From Proteus terrae (GTDB taxonomy: Bacteria; Pseudomonadota; Gammaproteobacteria; Enterobacterales; Enterobacteriaceae), in NCBI RefSeq assembly GCF_003144325.1, contig NZ_PENS01000001.1, positions 1 to 64,000 on the forward strand: a DNA stretch of 64,000 nucleotides. The letters are read 5' to 3'. The position numbers and the translations under genes were made by a program. Of this stretch, positions 25,321 through 35,822 are shown piece after piece. Under the pieces are notes generated by a model. The model saw nothing but the letters and a program-made list of their open reading frames with translations, was not told the origin of the DNA and did not search any database. Position 1 is the stretch's first letter. Every line of letters starts with the position of its first letter.

Positions 25321-26808
25321 ATGGATAAACCCGCTCAAGTCGGTTTATTACAACAGCCTAAACCATTCTTTATGATTTTCTTTGTAGAATTATGGGAACG
25401 TTTTGGTTACTACGGCGTACAAGGTATTCTTGCCGTTTATTTTGTTAGTAAACTCGGTTTCTCTCAAGAACAGGCTTTCATTACTTTTGGTGCATTCTCC
25501 GCACTGGTTTATGGGCTTATTTCTATTGGTGGTTATGTTGGTGACCACTTATTAGGAACAAAACGAACAATTGTTTTAGGTGCTATTGTCTTGGCTATCG
25601 GTTATTTCATGACTGGTATGTCAATTATGTATCCTAATTTAATTTTCTATGCATTAGGAACTATCGCAGTAGGTAATGGTTTATTTAAAGCCAACCCTGC
25701 CAGCCTATTAGCAAAATGTTATCCACCTAAAGATCCACGCCTTGATGGTGCATTTACGCTATTTTATATGTCGATTAATATCGGCTCATTAATCTCTTTA
25801 TCTATCGCCCCTGTACTTGCAGAACGTTACGGATATGCACTAACTTATAATATCTGTGGTGTTGGCTTGATCATGGCGTTATTAGTTTATTTCTTCTGTC
25901 GTAAAATGGTTGCTAATATTGGTTCTGAACCAGACCATTTACCAATGAGCTTTAGCAAACTGTTATTAGTTATTGCTGGCTCAATTGCGATGGTATTTGC
26001 TTGTGCATGGTTACTGCACAACGTGATGATTGCGAATATCGTTTTAGTCAGTCTGTCTGTTATTGTTGTCTTCATTTATTTCCGTGAAGCTTTTAAGCAA
26101 AAAGACAGAGTTGCTCGTAATAAAATGTATGTTGCATTTGTTCTGATGTTAGAAGCTGTTGTTTTCTACATTCTGTATGCACAGATGCCAACTTCACTGA
26201 ACTTCTTTGCTATTCATAACGTTCATCACACACTTTTAGGCTTTGATATTAACCCTGTAAGTTTCCAAGCACTAAATCCATTCTGGATCATTGTTGCTAG
26301 CCCAATCCTTGCTATCGCATACAGCCATTTTGGCGCAAAAGGCAAAGACTTATCAATGCCAGCGAAGTTTACTGCGGGTATGCTTCTGTGCTCGTTAGGA
26401 TTCCTTACAGCGGCTGCATCAGGCATGTGGTTTGCCGATGCTCAAGGCTTAACTTCACCTTGGTTTATCGTTTTGGTTTATTTATTCCAGAGCTTAGGTG
26501 AACTGATGATCAGTGCGTTAGGTTTAGCAATGGTTGCAGCGTTCGTACCGCAATACATGATGGGTTTTATTTTAGGTATGTGGTTCTTAACACAAGCAAC
26601 GGCTTACCTGTTAGGCGGTTATGTAGCAACCTTCACCGCAGCACCAGAAGGAATTACTGATCCACTACAGACATTACCTATTTACACTGATGTGTTTGGT
26701 AAAATCGGTATTGTGACCTTAATTGTAGGTATCGTTATGTGGGCAACCGTACCTTTATTAAATCGTATGATGAAAGAAGAAAGCAAAGGCGCTAAAGTCA
26801 CTGGCTGA
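25321..26808 (+). CDS. POT-family proton-dependent di/tripeptide permease (DtpA/DtpB type)
   Basis: 495 residues with about 12-14 hydrophobic helices. The POT signature [10 protein letters not shown] (ExxER) is at about residues 23-32. [19 protein letters not shown] (about 72-90) follows and a second PTR2 signature lies near [18 protein letters not shown] (about 143-160). It imports di- and tripeptides with protons. Length and N-terminus fit the E. coli DtpA/DtpB group, but I cannot choose between them. Single gene with its own terminator. Confidence 0.9.
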   Translation: MDKPAQVGLLQQPKPFFMIFFVELWERFGYYGVQGILAVYFVSKLGFSQEQAFITFGAFSALVYGLISIGGYVGDHLLGTKRTIVLGAIVLAIGYFMTGMSIMYPNLIFYALGTIAVGNGLFKANPASLLAKCYPPKDPRLDGAFTLFYMSINIGSLISLSIAPVLAERYGYALTYNICGVGLIMALLVYFFCRKMVANIGSEPDHLPMSFSKLLLVIAGSIAMVFACAWLLHNVMIANIVLVSLSVIVVFIYFREAFKQKDRVARNKMYVAFVLMLEAVVFYILYAQMPTSLNFFAIHNVHHTLLGFDINPVSFQALNPFWIIVASPILAIAYSHFGAKGKDLSMPAKFTAGMLLCSLGFLTAAASGMWFADAQGLTSPWFIVLVYLFQSLGELMISALGLAMVAAFVPQYMMGFILGMWFLTQATAYLLGGYVATFTAAPEGITDPLQTLPIYTDVFGKIGIVTLIVGIVMWATVPLLNRMMKEESKGAKVTG

Positions 26809-26835
26809 TCTTCCAAATAATATATTGCTCGATTT

Positions 26836-26866
26836 AAGCGTCTATTTATGAATAGGCGCTTTTTTA
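26836..26866 (+). terminator. Terminator of the peptide transporter gene
   Basis: An 11-bp stem with one G-T pair (AAGCGTCTATT / AATAGGCGCTT), a 4-base loop and a T run, 27 bp after the stop. Confidence 0.88.
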
Positions 26867-27007
26867 TATCTGCTTTATCTCAACGTTAGATTTCATTTCG
26901 TATTGGCTAGATATCCCTAATAGAGACTAACCTACATCCCCCTCACACCCAACTTTAATAATAAATATCATCATAACCAAACTACCTAATCACTTTTTAT
27001 CAGGCAT

Positions 27008-27034
27008 AAAAAAACCCGCTAAATAAGCGGGTTT
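27008..27034 (-). terminator. Terminator after fbaA
   Basis: A 9-bp stem (AAACCCGCT / AGCGGGTTT) with a run of T on the minus strand, 26 bp past the fbaA stop. It ends the epd-pgk-fbaA unit. Confidence 0.9.
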
Positions 27035-27059
27035 AGTTTAATCATTAAGAATGACTCAA

Positions 27060-28139
27060 TTACAGAACGTCAACTGAATTCAGTTCTTTAAATGCTTGTT
27101 CTAAACGAACAACCATTGATGCTTGTGCTTGACGTAACCAATTACGTGGATCGTAGTATTTTTTGTTAGGTTTATCAGCACCTTCTGGGTTACCTAATTG
27201 GCCTTGCAGGTAGCCTTCGTTCTTTTTGTAGAACTGTAAGATACCATCCCAAGTTGCCCACTGAGTATCGGTATCGATATTCATTTTGATAACGCCATAA
27301 TCAACTGCTTCTTTGATTTCTTCAGCAGAAGAACCAGAACCACCGTGGAAAACGAAATCTAAGCTATTGTGTGGCAGATTGAATTTCTGTGACACGTAGT
27401 CTTGTGAGTTACGTAGAATTTTTGGCGTTAACTGAACGTTACCTGGTTTATAAACACCATGAACGTTACCGAAAGATGCTGCGATAGTGAAACGAGGGCT
27501 TACCGCACTCAGTTTTTCGTATGCGTAGGCAACATCTTCTGGTTGAGTATAAAGCGCAGAGCTATCCATACCAGTGTTATCAACACCGTCTTCTTCACCA
27601 CCAGTACAGCCTAATTCGATTTCTAAAGTCATATCGATTTTAGCCATACGCGCTAAATATTTAGCACAGATTTCGATATTTTCTTCTAATGACTCTTCAG
27701 ATAAGTCAATCATGTGAGAAGAGAACAGTGGTTTACCTGTTTTAGCGTAGTGTTTTTCACCTGCATCTAACAGACCATCAATCCATGGTAATAATTTTTT
27801 CGCACAGTGGTCAGTATGCAGAATAACAGGAACACCGTAGTATTCAGCCATTTGATGCACATGATGAGCACCAGAAATTGCGCCTAAAATAGCAGCTTGC
27901 TGTGGTACATCAGATTTAAGACCTTTACCTGCGATAAATGCAGCGCCACCGTTAGAGAACTGTACAATCACAGGAGAACGAACTTTCGCAGCAGCTTCTA
28001 ACACAGCATTGATTGAGTCAGTACCTACACAGTTAACCGCAGGCAGAGCAAATTTATTTTCTTTTGCTACTGCAAATACTTTTTGTACATCATCACCAGT
28101 GATGACACCCGGTTTCACGAAATCAAAAACTTTAGACAT
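27060..28139 (-). CDS. fbaA: Class II fructose-bisphosphate aldolase
   Basis: 359 residues, the length of E. coli FbaA. This zinc-dependent enzyme interconverts fructose 1,6-bisphosphate with glyceraldehyde 3-phosphate and dihydroxyacetone phosphate. Metal and catalytic motifs are present: VILHTDHCAKK (about 106-116), LEIELGCTGGEEDGV (about 172-186), NVHGVYKPGNV (about 224) and VFHGGSGSS (about 263). It follows pgk in the same direction, the usual gapA/epd-pgk-fbaA order. Confidence 0.97.
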   Translation of the reverse strand: MSKVFDFVKPGVITGDDVQKVFAVAKENKFALPAVNCVGTDSINAVLEAAAKVRSPVIVQFSNGGAAFIAGKGLKSDVPQQAAILGAISGAHHVHQMAEYYGVPVILHTDHCAKKLLPWIDGLLDAGEKHYAKTGKPLFSSHMIDLSEESLEENIEICAKYLARMAKIDMTLEIELGCTGGEEDGVDNTGMDSSALYTQPEDVAYAYEKLSAVSPRFTIAASFGNVHGVYKPGNVQLTPKILRNSQDYVSQKFNLPHNSLDFVFHGGSGSSAEEIKEAVDYGVIKMNIDTDTQWATWDGILQFYKKNEGYLQGQLGNPEGADKPNKKYYDPRNWLRQAQASMVVRLEQAFKELNSVDVL

Positions 28140-28161
28140 GTAATAAGATCCTATATTTGGA

Positions 28162-28188
28162 ACAGGTAGAAAATAACTTTCTACCTGT
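28162..28188 (-). other. Intercistronic stem-loop between pgk and fbaA
   Basis: A perfect 11-bp stem (ACAGGTAGAAA / TTTCTACCTGT) with a 5-base loop and no T tract. It is more likely an mRNA processing or stability element than a terminator. Confidence 0.6.
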
Positions 28189-28202
28189 ATGAGCTGACTT
28201 AA

Positions 28203-29366
28203 TTACTGTTTAGCGCGTTCTTCTAACATTGCAACAGCAGGAAGTTTTTTGCCTTCAACGAATTCTAAGAAAGCACCACCACCGGTTGAAATGTAAGAGA
28301 TTTTGTCTGCGATATCAAATAAATCAATAGCAGCCAGCGTATCACCACCACCTGCGATAGAGAATGCCTCGCTATCTGCGATTGCATTAGCGATGATTTC
28401 TGTACCTTTACGGAAGTTAGGGAATTCAAACACGCCTACAGGGCCATTCCACAGGATAGTTTTCGCATTTTTCAGGATTTCTGCTAAACGCTCCGCAGTC
28501 ACATCACCGATATCCAGTACTTGTTCATCATCTTTGATGTCGTTTGCTGATTTTAAAACAGCTTCTGCTGTTTCAGAGAATTCAGTCGCAACGCGAACAT
28601 CACTTGGTACTGGAATATCACATTTTTCCATCAGCTTTTTAGCATCATCAACAAGGTCTGCTTCATATAAAGAACGACCTACTGGATGACCTTCTGCTGC
28701 GATAAAGGTATTTGCAATACCACCACCAACGATTAATTGATCAGCAATTTTTGATAAAGAATCTAATACAGTCAGTTTAGTTGAAACTTTAGAACCACCA
28801 ACAATCGCAACCATTGGGCGAGCTGGTTTATCTAATGCTTTACCTAATGCTTCAAGTTCTGCTGATAACAGTGGACCCGCACAAGCAACTTGTGCAAATT
28901 TAGCAACGCCATGAGTTGACGCTTGAGCACGGTGAGCAGTACCAAATGCATCCATTACGAATACATCACATAATGCAGCGTATTGTTTAGACAGAGTTTC
29001 GTCGTCTTTCTTTTCGCCTTTGTTAAAACGAACGTTTTCAAGAACAACTAATTCGCCTGCATTGACTTCAACACCATTTAAATAGTCTTTAGCAAGACTA
29101 ACTGGTGCAGTTAATTTGTCTTTCAGATAGTCAACAACTGGTTTTAAAGAGAACTCTTCGTTGTACTCACCTTCGGTAGGACGACCTAAGTGAGAAGTTA
29201 CCATCACTTTAGCGCCTTGTTTTAACGCGGCTTCAATTGTTGGTAAAGAAGCACGGATACGCGCATCTGAAGTCACTTTACCATCTTTAACTGGAACGTT
29301 CAGGTCAGCACGGATAAGAACTCGTTTACCCGCTAGGTCTAAATCGGTCATCTTAATTACAGACAT
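28203..29366 (-). CDS. pgk: Phosphoglycerate kinase
   Basis: 387 residues from the ATG at 29366 (GAGG upstream); a frame-opening ATG five codons earlier is less likely. Motifs of the family: [13 protein letters not shown] (about 14-26), [18 protein letters not shown]-type segment ([15 protein letters not shown]), [14 protein letters not shown] and the C-terminal GGGDTLAAI and [10 protein letters not shown]. It transfers phosphate from 1,3-bisphosphoglycerate to ADP in glycolysis. Lies between epd and fbaA, cotranscribed. Confidence 0.97.
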   Translation of the reverse strand: MSVIKMTDLDLAGKRVLIRADLNVPVKDGKVTSDARIRASLPTIEAALKQGAKVMVTSHLGRPTEGEYNEEFSLKPVVDYLKDKLTAPVSLAKDYLNGVEVNAGELVVLENVRFNKGEKKDDETLSKQYAALCDVFVMDAFGTAHRAQASTHGVAKFAQVACAGPLLSAELEALGKALDKPARPMVAIVGGSKVSTKLTVLDSLSKIADQLIVGGGIANTFIAAEGHPVGRSLYEADLVDDAKKLMEKCDIPVPSDVRVATEFSETAEAVLKSANDIKDDEQVLDIGDVTAERLAEILKNAKTILWNGPVGVFEFPNFRKGTEIIANAIADSEAFSIAGGGDTLAAIDLFDIADKISYISTGGGAFLEFVEGKKLPAVAMLEERAKQ

Positions 29367-29453
29367 GATGAATCCTCTCATTGATTCTCTAAAATTTAGT
29401 AATCTTCTGTTCAGTGCGTCGTATTATTACGCGACACCATCATTAAAACATGA

Positions 29454-30473
29454 TTATTTAAAACCAGTTGCAGCCATTGCTAACGTTGTATCAAGCATTC
29501 TGTTAGCAAAGCCCCATTCATTATCACACCAGACTAAAGTCTTGATCAGGTGTTGCCCACTGACTCTTGTTTGTGTGCCATCAACGATTGCACTATGAGG
29601 GTCGTGGTTAAAATCAGTTGAGACTAATGGCAATTCTGTGTAATCCACTATACCACGAAATGCGCCAGTTGCTGATTTTTGAATTAACCGATTGACATCT
29701 AACACATTTACAGCAGTTTTTACAGTGACACTTAAATCAATTGCCGTCACATTAATTGTAGGAACTCGTACAGAAATTGCCTCAAAATGATCCTTAAATT
29801 TCGGGAAAATTCGAGTAATTCCTGCTGCCAACTTCGTATCAACTGGAATAATAGATTGTCCTGCTGCACGAGTACGGCGTAAATCCTTATGGTATGCATC
29901 AATCACGGGTTGATCGTTCATGGCTGCATGGATTGTTGTTACTGTTCCTGATTCTATATTAAACGCGTCATCCATCATTTTTATAATGGGAATAATGCAA
30001 TTCGTTGTACAAGATGCATTTGAAACAATTCGGTGCTCTTTTTTTAGTTCGTGTTGATTGACACCAAAAACGACTGTTGCATCTAAATCGGTTGTACCAG
30101 GATGAGAAAAAAGCACTTTCTTTGCGCCTTGTGCAATATGCGCTTCACCATCAGCACGGGAGCCATAAGCACCACTACAATCAAGTACAACATCGATACC
30201 AAGTTCACCCCAAGGTAAATCAGTAATATCAGCGTGGTGAAAAAGTCGAATAGTATCATCACCCACTTGCAATAAATCGTTATTAATTCGTACATCCCAA
30301 GCAAAACGTCCGTGACTGGAGTCATACTTGAGAAGATGCCCAATACCTTGCGCATCAGCCAATTCATTTATTGCAACAACCGTTATTTCAGCTCGTTTAC
30401 CTGATTCATAAAGCGCTCTTAACACATTACGCCCTATACGGCCAAAACCGTTAATAGCGACTCTGATTGTCAT
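29454..30473 (-). CDS. epd: D-erythrose-4-phosphate dehydrogenase
   Basis: 339 residues from the ATG at 30473, preceded by GGGAG; the frame extends 36 codons upstream without a good start. Same length as E. coli Epd. GAPDH-like, with a Rossmann NAD site ([14 protein letters not shown]) and catalytic [10 protein letters not shown] with Cys at about 155. It oxidises erythrose 4-phosphate toward pyridoxal phosphate synthesis. The epd-pgk-fbaA order after tktA matches enterobacteria and supports Epd over GapA. Confidence 0.93.
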   Translation of the reverse strand: MTIRVAINGFGRIGRNVLRALYESGKRAEITVVAINELADAQGIGHLLKYDSSHGRFAWDVRINNDLLQVGDDTIRLFHHADITDLPWGELGIDVVLDCSGAYGSRADGEAHIAQGAKKVLFSHPGTTDLDATVVFGVNQHELKKEHRIVSNASCTTNCIIPIIKMMDDAFNIESGTVTTIHAAMNDQPVIDAYHKDLRRTRAAGQSIIPVDTKLAAGITRIFPKFKDHFEAISVRVPTINVTAIDLSVTVKTAVNVLDVNRLIQKSATGAFRGIVDYTELPLVSTDFNHDPHSAIVDGTQTRVSGQHLIKTLVWCDNEWGFANRMLDTTLAMAATGFK

Positions 30474-30670
30474 GTGACTCCCTTGATAACTTGTGATTTG
30501 CAACCGCTTAGAATAATAGAGCAAGATACTAATCAACAACGATAAATCAAGTAAATCTAGAAATTGTGCAGTCACCGACACTTTAGGATTAACTGAAACG
30601 GTTCAGCTTACTAATAATCAGATTACGAGAAATGAGAGAAAATCGCAATAGTAAACAAAGATGGAAGGAT

Positions 30671-30715
30671 AAAAAAAGAGCACATCTGAGAAATTCTTCC
30701 CAAAAATGTGCTCTT
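30671..30715 (-). terminator. Terminator after tktA
   Basis: A 10-bp stem (AAGAGCACAT / ATGTGCTCTT) with a 20-base loop and seven T on the minus strand, just past the tktA stop. It separates tktA from epd. Confidence 0.85.
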
Positions 30716-30730
30716 GTTAACACTTATTGA

Positions 30731-32725
30731 TTATTTAAGTAAAGATTTTGCCTGTGTAACTACATTTTCAACAGTAAAACCAAACTCTTCAAACAGTTCG
30801 TTTGCAGGTGCAGATTCACCGAAGCTATGCATACCTACAATCGCACCATCTAAACCAACATACTTGAACCAGTAGTCAGCAATACCTGCTTCGATAGCAA
30901 CACGAGCTTTCACTGATGCTGGTAATACTGCTTCACGGTAATCTGCATCTTGTTTATCAAATGCATCTGTTGCTGGCATAGAAACAACACGTACTTTACG
31001 GCCTTCCGCTGTCAGTTGTTCATAAGCGCTAACCGCTAATTCAACTTCAGAGCCTGTTGCGATAAAGATTAATTCTGGAGTACCGGCGCAATCTTTCAGG
31101 ATGTAACCACCCTTCTCGATATTTGCCAGTTGCTCTGGAGTACGTGGTTGTTGTGCAAGATTTTGACGAGAGAAGATCAGAGCTGTTGGGCCATCTTTAC
31201 GATCAATTGCATATTTCCATGCAACAGCTGATTCAACTTGGTCACATGGACGCCATGTGCTCACGTTTGGAGTTACACGTAAGCTTGCCATTTGCTCAAC
31301 AGGTTGGTGAGTTGGGCCATCTTCACCCAGACCGATAGAGTCATGAGTATAAACAAAGATACTGCGGATCTTCATCAGTGCAGCCATACGTACAGCATTA
31401 CGTGCATATTCCATAAACATCAGGAAGGTAGCGCCGTAAGGAACAAAACCGCCGTGTAATGCAATACCGTTCATGATTGCAGACATACCGAATTCACGTA
31501 CACCGTAATGGATGTAGTTACCCGCTTTGTCTTCATTCAGCGCTTTAGAACCAGACCACATAGTTAGGTTACTTGGTGCTAAGTCCGCAGAACCACCCAT
31601 GAATTCTGGTAATACTTTACCGAATGCTTCTAATGCATTTTGAGATGCTTTACGGCTTGCAATGCTTGAAGGGTTTTGTTGCAGATTTTCAATAAATGCT
31701 TTGGAATCTTTTTCCCAGTTTGCTGGTAATTCACCAGAAATACGACGTTTAAATTCAGCCGCTAATTCAGGGAACTGTGCTGCGTATGCAGCAAATTTAG
31801 CATCCCATGCAGCTTCTTTTGCTTTACCCGCTTCTTTTGCATCCCACTCTTTATAGATTTCTTGTGGAATTTCAAATGCGCCGTATTCCCAACCTAACGC
31901 TTTACGTGTTTCAGCGATTTCTGCATCACCTAATGGAGAGCCGTGGGAATCAGCAGTACCTGCTTTATGAGGAGAACCAAAACCGATAGTAGTTTTACAA
32001 ATCAACAGTGAAGGTTTGTCTGTGATTTGTTTTGCTTCTTCAACAGCTGCTTTAATGCTTGCTGCATCGTGACCATCAATGCCACTAATTACATGCCAGC
32101 CATAAGCGTCGAAACGTTCTGCTGTGTTATCAGTAAACCAACCATGCACTTGACCATCAATAGAGATGCCATTGTCATCATAAAATGCAATCAGTTTACC
32201 TAACTGTAATGTTCCCGCTAAAGAACACACTTCATGAGAGATACCTTCCATCATACAACCATCACCCATAAAGGCGTAGGTGTAGTGGTCAACGATATCA
32301 TGACCAGGACGGTTAAATTGAGCCGCTAATGTACGTTCTGCAATTGCAAAACCCACTGCGTTTGCAATACCTTGACCTAAAGGACCTGTTGTTGTTTCAA
32401 CACCAGCGGTGTAACCATATTCTGGGTGACCAGGTGTTTTAGAATGCAATTGACGGAAGTTTTTCAGATCATCTAAAGAAAGATCATAACCAGACAGGTG
32501 CAGTAAGCTGTAAATCAGCATTGAAGCATGACCATTAGATAAAACGAAACGGTCACGATCAGCCCAGTTAGGGTTAGTTGGGTTATGATTTAAAAAATCA
32601 CGCCATAATACTTCTGCAATATCAGCCATACCCATAGGGGCGCCAGGGTGTCCTGATTTAGCTTTTTGCACAGCATCCATACTTAAAAAACGGATCGCAT
32701 TAGCAAGGGTTTTACGAGTGGTCAT
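30731..32725 (-). CDS. tktA: Transketolase
   Basis: 664 residues, full length. Thiamine-diphosphate site [13 protein letters not shown] (about 154-166), [11 protein letters not shown] near the N-terminus and the central pyrimidine-domain motif [17 protein letters not shown]. It moves two-carbon units between sugar phosphates in the pentose phosphate pathway. The link with epd fits: both act on erythrose 4-phosphate. E. coli tktA also lies near epd-pgk-fbaA, so the tktA symbol is preferred. Confidence 0.95.
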   Translation of the reverse strand: MTTRKTLANAIRFLSMDAVQKAKSGHPGAPMGMADIAEVLWRDFLNHNPTNPNWADRDRFVLSNGHASMLIYSLLHLSGYDLSLDDLKNFRQLHSKTPGHPEYGYTAGVETTTGPLGQGIANAVGFAIAERTLAAQFNRPGHDIVDHYTYAFMGDGCMMEGISHEVCSLAGTLQLGKLIAFYDDNGISIDGQVHGWFTDNTAERFDAYGWHVISGIDGHDAASIKAAVEEAKQITDKPSLLICKTTIGFGSPHKAGTADSHGSPLGDAEIAETRKALGWEYGAFEIPQEIYKEWDAKEAGKAKEAAWDAKFAAYAAQFPELAAEFKRRISGELPANWEKDSKAFIENLQQNPSSIASRKASQNALEAFGKVLPEFMGGSADLAPSNLTMWSGSKALNEDKAGNYIHYGVREFGMSAIMNGIALHGGFVPYGATFLMFMEYARNAVRMAALMKIRSIFVYTHDSIGLGEDGPTHQPVEQMASLRVTPNVSTWRPCDQVESAVAWKYAIDRKDGPTALIFSRQNLAQQPRTPEQLANIEKGGYILKDCAGTPELIFIATGSEVELAVSAYEQLTAEGRKVRVVSMPATDAFDKQDADYREAVLPASVKARVAIEAGIADYWFKYVGLDGAIVGMHSFGESAPANELFEEFGFTVENVVTQAKSLLK

Positions 32726-33281
32726 TTTCTACTCCAAGTCGGATAAAAAGCATCTAGATAGCTGATTCTCTCAATGCGGGCAAAAAACCGCAATATAAAA
32801 AATCCACAAAGGTGGATATCGTAATTAGCATAAAGCAATAATTCTTTGATTTGCACGGCATTTTTTACGATCAAAGCGGAAAATAACATTACACCACTGC
32901 ATTGTTGCGCAACAAAAAGCAAAAAAGACAACAATTTGCGCAATTGAGAAGCGTGCTATTAAACCTTAGCTTGATATGACTAATCAAGATAAAATTTCAT
33001 TGCTGAATTATCCATCAAATCAAATAAATACCGTGTTTGTTTTAATTATAACCTAATAACTGACTAAACTTGTTACAAGGACGTAGAATTATAAGAGCTT
33101 AAAAAAGATAAAAAGCAGATAATCCACTGATTCAGTAATAAAAATTTTATTTACATCATATATAACTAAAAGGGAAAATCAGCGTAACGTAAATGTTACT
33201 TTTAATATTAATAAAAAAGGATAAAACAAATTTAATTCTAGTTGTCACTCTAACTGAAAACTCTTTTTAAATAGCTAGCAG
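32726..33281. other. tktA upstream region
   Basis: About 555 bp with no gene I can support. It includes the tktA promoter region and leader on the right of the gene, then AT-rich DNA up to the end of the small-gene cluster. A minus-strand open frame at 32722-32943 has no recognisable product and is not called. Confidence 0.5.
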
Positions 33282-33740
33282 TTAAATCACCACTAATTTC
33301 TTTTTATAAAAACCTATCGGAAAATGACCTTGGTAGTAAATCTGAATGATCCTTTCCCAGTTGTCACCATAATTGAAATATTTTTCAGTAAGATACTGCC
33401 TAAATGCGTAACATATCGCATTTCTTGCTGCAATTTTAAAGTTATGTGCATCGTATTGAAATTGACTATCTGGTACAGGAAACGCTTCTAGACTCTCTAT
33501 CACGGCTTTACTGACGACTAATCGCATCTCGACCAAATCTTTGGGGTATTCTTGTTTTATATAGAAAGGATCATCTTGTGTGGGAGAAGTTGGCAACCAT
33601 TCGACATTTAAAGGCGATTCAAAACAAGCTTGGATACTTTGAAAATAGATAATTTTATTATCATCAACGCTCATCTTCCCCATATTAGAAAAAAAAGATG
33701 TAATGCTGACTTTTTGTTGGATTTCGTTAAAAAAGCTCAT
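33282..33740 (-). CDS. Hypothetical protein of the tRNA-Asp islet (gene 5)
   Basis: 152 residues from the ATG at 33740; a TTG opens the frame five codons earlier. No strong ribosome site is visible. Soluble, mixed charge, rich in Phe and Tyr (FRQYLTEKYFNYGDNWERI, HFPIGFYKK), with no signal peptide and no membrane helix. I do not recognise the family. It is the last of five same-strand genes and is set off by a 156-bp gap, so it may be transcribed separately. An immunity-type role is suggested only by its neighbours. Confidence 0.6.
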   Translation of the reverse strand: MSFFNEIQQKVSITSFFSNMGKMSVDDNKIIYFQSIQACFESPLNVEWLPTSPTQDDPFYIKQEYPKDLVEMRLVVSKAVIESLEAFPVPDSQFQYDAHNFKIAARNAICYAFRQYLTEKYFNYGDNWERIIQIYYQGHFPIGFYKKKLVVI

Positions 33741-33896
33741 GGCTAATAGGCTCAATTATTTTTACGTTAACTCTGTCTGATTTCAACAAACTTTATATTA
33801 CCCAAAGTAAGGATAACCTCTTCTTCTATATAATAGTTAAAGGCTGTAACGCTGGAAAAATACCTTATTTATTATTCAGGTCCATTCCATTTTAGT

Positions 33897-34247
33897 TTAA
33901 CTATTATTATCTTCCACTAACGCTAAAAAATGATCTTGAAGATCGCCTTGAATTTCTTCATTGTCATAAATAAGCTGAAAATCTTCATCGATATTATTAA
34001 CGAAATGAGTACCGTCTAGTGTTCCGAATATTGTTGATGCTGTATCTGTCATCACAATTTTCATCATATCAATCACTGATTGCTTTTCTTTTTCTGATAA
34101 ATTAACAAAAATCTTATTCACTTGAGAGAAAGCACCTTCATGGTAACTTTCTGGATCTTGTCTATTTAATCTTTCACTATATTGCTTAAGATTATCTCCA
34201 AATAACTCTTTGTATATTTCATTAATAACAAGTTTATCTTTTTCCAT
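33897..34247 (-). CDS. Hypothetical small acidic protein (gene 4), possible immunity protein
   Basis: 116 residues from the ATG at 34247, chosen for AAGGA seven bases upstream; the frame extends eight codons further. Acidic, with IFGTLDGTHF and a C-terminal IQGDLQDHFLALVEDN, no signal peptide, no membrane helix. The start lies 14 bp after the stop of the preceding gene. Family not identified. Small size, acidity and operon setting resemble cytosolic immunity proteins, which is inference. Confidence 0.6.
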   Translation of the reverse strand: MEKDKLVINEIYKELFGDNLKQYSERLNRQDPESYHEGAFSQVNKIFVNLSEKEKQSVIDMMKIVMTDTASTIFGTLDGTHFVNNIDEDFQLIYDNEEIQGDLQDHFLALVEDNNS

Positions 34248-34261
34248 TATTTTCCTTTGTA

Positions 34262-34591
34262 TTAAAACCAACGCCCCATAGGTGAATTTTCTCTCAGATT
34301 TTTATCAATCAATTCTAGCGTAATGATATTTTGCTCAATAACAGGAGGCATGATTTCATCTAGAATTTCACAATCAATATGACAACCAGTATTATGAAAT
34401 ATAAGGTTTAAAGCCTCATCAATTAATGTGTATTCACCATGTTCCTTCATTTCAAGAATAAATTGAACAATGGCTTGTTTTATCTCTTTATTTTTATTGT
34501 ATTCGGCTTGTTCAGTTTCAAATTCTTGATAATAAAAATGGTCGAGCATTTTAGATAGCATACTTAAACGTAAATAAAATTCCGTATTCAT
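34262..34591 (-). CDS. Hypothetical protein (gene 3)
   Basis: 109 residues, predicted helical and acidic (YYQEFETEQAEYNKNKEIKQAIV), with two cysteines in GCHIDCEI. The ATG overlaps the stop of the preceding gene by 4 bp (ATGA), with AGGA upstream, so it is translationally coupled. No signal peptide. I do not recognise the family. Confidence 0.6.
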   Translation of the reverse strand: MNTEFYLRLSMLSKMLDHFYYQEFETEQAEYNKNKEIKQAIVQFILEMKEHGEYTLIDEALNLIFHNTGCHIDCEILDEIMPPVIEQNIITLELIDKNLRENSPMGRWF

Positions 34592-34941
34592 AAATTAATC
34601 CTAAATATCCCTAACACTATGATTTGATAGCGTGCAGGTTGTCTTTCACCTATAGCAAATAAACCAAGCAACTGCATATTTTCTTTTTTTGATCCTTGGA
34701 TATCATACATTACTGATAAACCATCATAGGTATAGCTCGTTCCTAAATTTAAGGTGAGTCCTTTAATCTTATTTATTACCTGCTGTTTTACCTCTTCATC
34801 TAAGCTGTTTAAGTCTCTTAATTGCTTTACGCTAACTAACATATTTTCATCGTAATAAGGGCATTGAATAAGATGATTTAGCTGATAAAAATTATCTTCA
34901 AAACCATCATAAACTAGCTCTTTTTTCTTTATATTTTTCAT
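34588..34941 (-). CDS. Hypothetical protein (gene 2)
   Basis: 117 residues with a lysine-rich start (MKNIKKKELVYDGF), an aromatic-rich first half (NFYQLNHLIQCPYYDE) and a hydrophobic end (YQIIVLGIFRINL). No signal peptide. The ATG lies one base after the TAA of the SUKH-like gene, so the two are coupled. Family not recognised. Coupling to a SUKH protein suggests it belongs to the same functional set. Confidence 0.6.
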   Translation of the reverse strand: MKNIKKKELVYDGFEDNFYQLNHLIQCPYYDENMLVSVKQLRDLNSLDEEVKQQVINKIKGLTLNLGTSYTYDGLSVMYDIQGSKKENMQLLGLFAIGERQPARYQIIVLGIFRINL

Positions 34942-34942
34942 C

Positions 34943-35488
34943 TTATTCAGGTTTTAATTGATGCCAAAATGAAGTTGTTTGAGATGATGTTAATTTAATA
35001 ATTCTATCTGGCGAAATATCCGTTAAAAACAGTGTGGCAACTGCACTAAAAAAAACAAAAAAATTCGCTGCAATATGTTCAAAACTATCCATAGATGACT
35101 CACTCGTCATTGCAAAAACATTCCCTGTTTGAGTATTTAATAAAATGGTATAAGGATCTGACAATGCAATAACAATGATGTTTTCAGGTCGTTTATCACC
35201 AATCCACCATTGAGTAAACTCATTGGGGCTATTTAGCATGAAAAGTCTTTCAAGATAATCTTCACCGCAACCAAAACTAATATTAAATAATGAGAAATTA
35301 TCTAAATTATAGAGAGAAATAAAAGAAGTAAAATCATCAGGAAGGGAGAGTGTTAGCGTCTGTTCTAGCAAACCTAAACCAGTAAGAGGTGTTGCTCTTT
35401 TAAAAAGAATTAAATCATTAAAATCCTCACCTAAAGGAGAAAATTTATCTTCTAGCTCTTTTGTGATTTGGTCGAGAGTTAATAACAT
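34943..35488 (-). CDS. SMI1/KNR4 (SUKH)-like protein, possible immunity protein (gene 1)
   Basis: 181 residues. The SUKH pattern is visible: a helix with LTLSLPDDFTSFISLYN (about 45-61), then WWIGDKRPENIIVIAL, DPYTILLNTQTGNVFAM and a late FEHIAANFFVFFSAVA helix. SUKH proteins are common immunity proteins for contact-dependent and type VI toxins. First gene of a five-gene cluster; GAGG lies eight bases before the ATG. No toxin gene is present in the cluster. Family call is by pattern only. Confidence 0.65.
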   Translation of the reverse strand: MLLTLDQITKELEDKFSPLGEDFNDLILFKRATPLTGLGLLEQTLTLSLPDDFTSFISLYNLDNFSLFNISFGCGEDYLERLFMLNSPNEFTQWWIGDKRPENIIVIALSDPYTILLNTQTGNVFAMTSESSMDSFEHIAANFFVFFSAVATLFLTDISPDRIIKLTSSQTTSFWHQLKPE

Positions 35489-35584
35489 AAGAACTGCCTC
35501 AAGAATAGTGTTAACTATTAAGATAAGATAACGTATTAACTGGGGATTGGAATAATTAAGATTTAAAGTTTTTTAGGCTAATAA

Positions 35585-35615
35585 AGCAAAAACCCCAGCA
35601 TAAATGCTGGGGTTT
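35585..35615 (-). terminator. Terminator of tRNA-Asp
   Basis: A 12-bp stem (AAACCCCAGCAT / ATGCTGGGGTTT) with a 2-base loop, and T on the minus strand. It directly follows the tRNA gene. Confidence 0.9.
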
Positions 35616-35622
35616 AGAATGT

Positions 35623-35699
35623 TGGCGGAACGGACGGGACTCGAACCCGCGACCCCCTGCGTGACAGGCAGGTATTCTAACCAACTGAACTACCGCTCC
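35623..35699 (-). tRNA. tRNA-Asp (GTC)
   Basis: 77 bases reading GGAGCGG at the 5' end and CCGTTCCGCCA at the 3' end, with encoded CCA. The anticodon stem-loop CCTGCCTGTCACGCAGG gives anticodon GTC. It is almost identical to E. coli tRNA-Asp from memory. It lies next to dnaQ, as aspV does in E. coli, a locus where islands often insert. Confidence 0.97.
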
Positions 35700-35822
35700 G
35701 CGTATCCTTTCGGACGAGGTAAATATTACGAATCTCTTGCCTTGTCGTCAACTGTTTTTCTAACAAAAAGATGCATTTGGATAGTTTTTAATCTCAACTA
35801 AACAATTCTGCTTTTTTTATAT

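Noticed and set aside
35604-35801. Plus-strand frame over tRNA-Asp
   Set aside because: It is a false frame across a clear tRNA gene.
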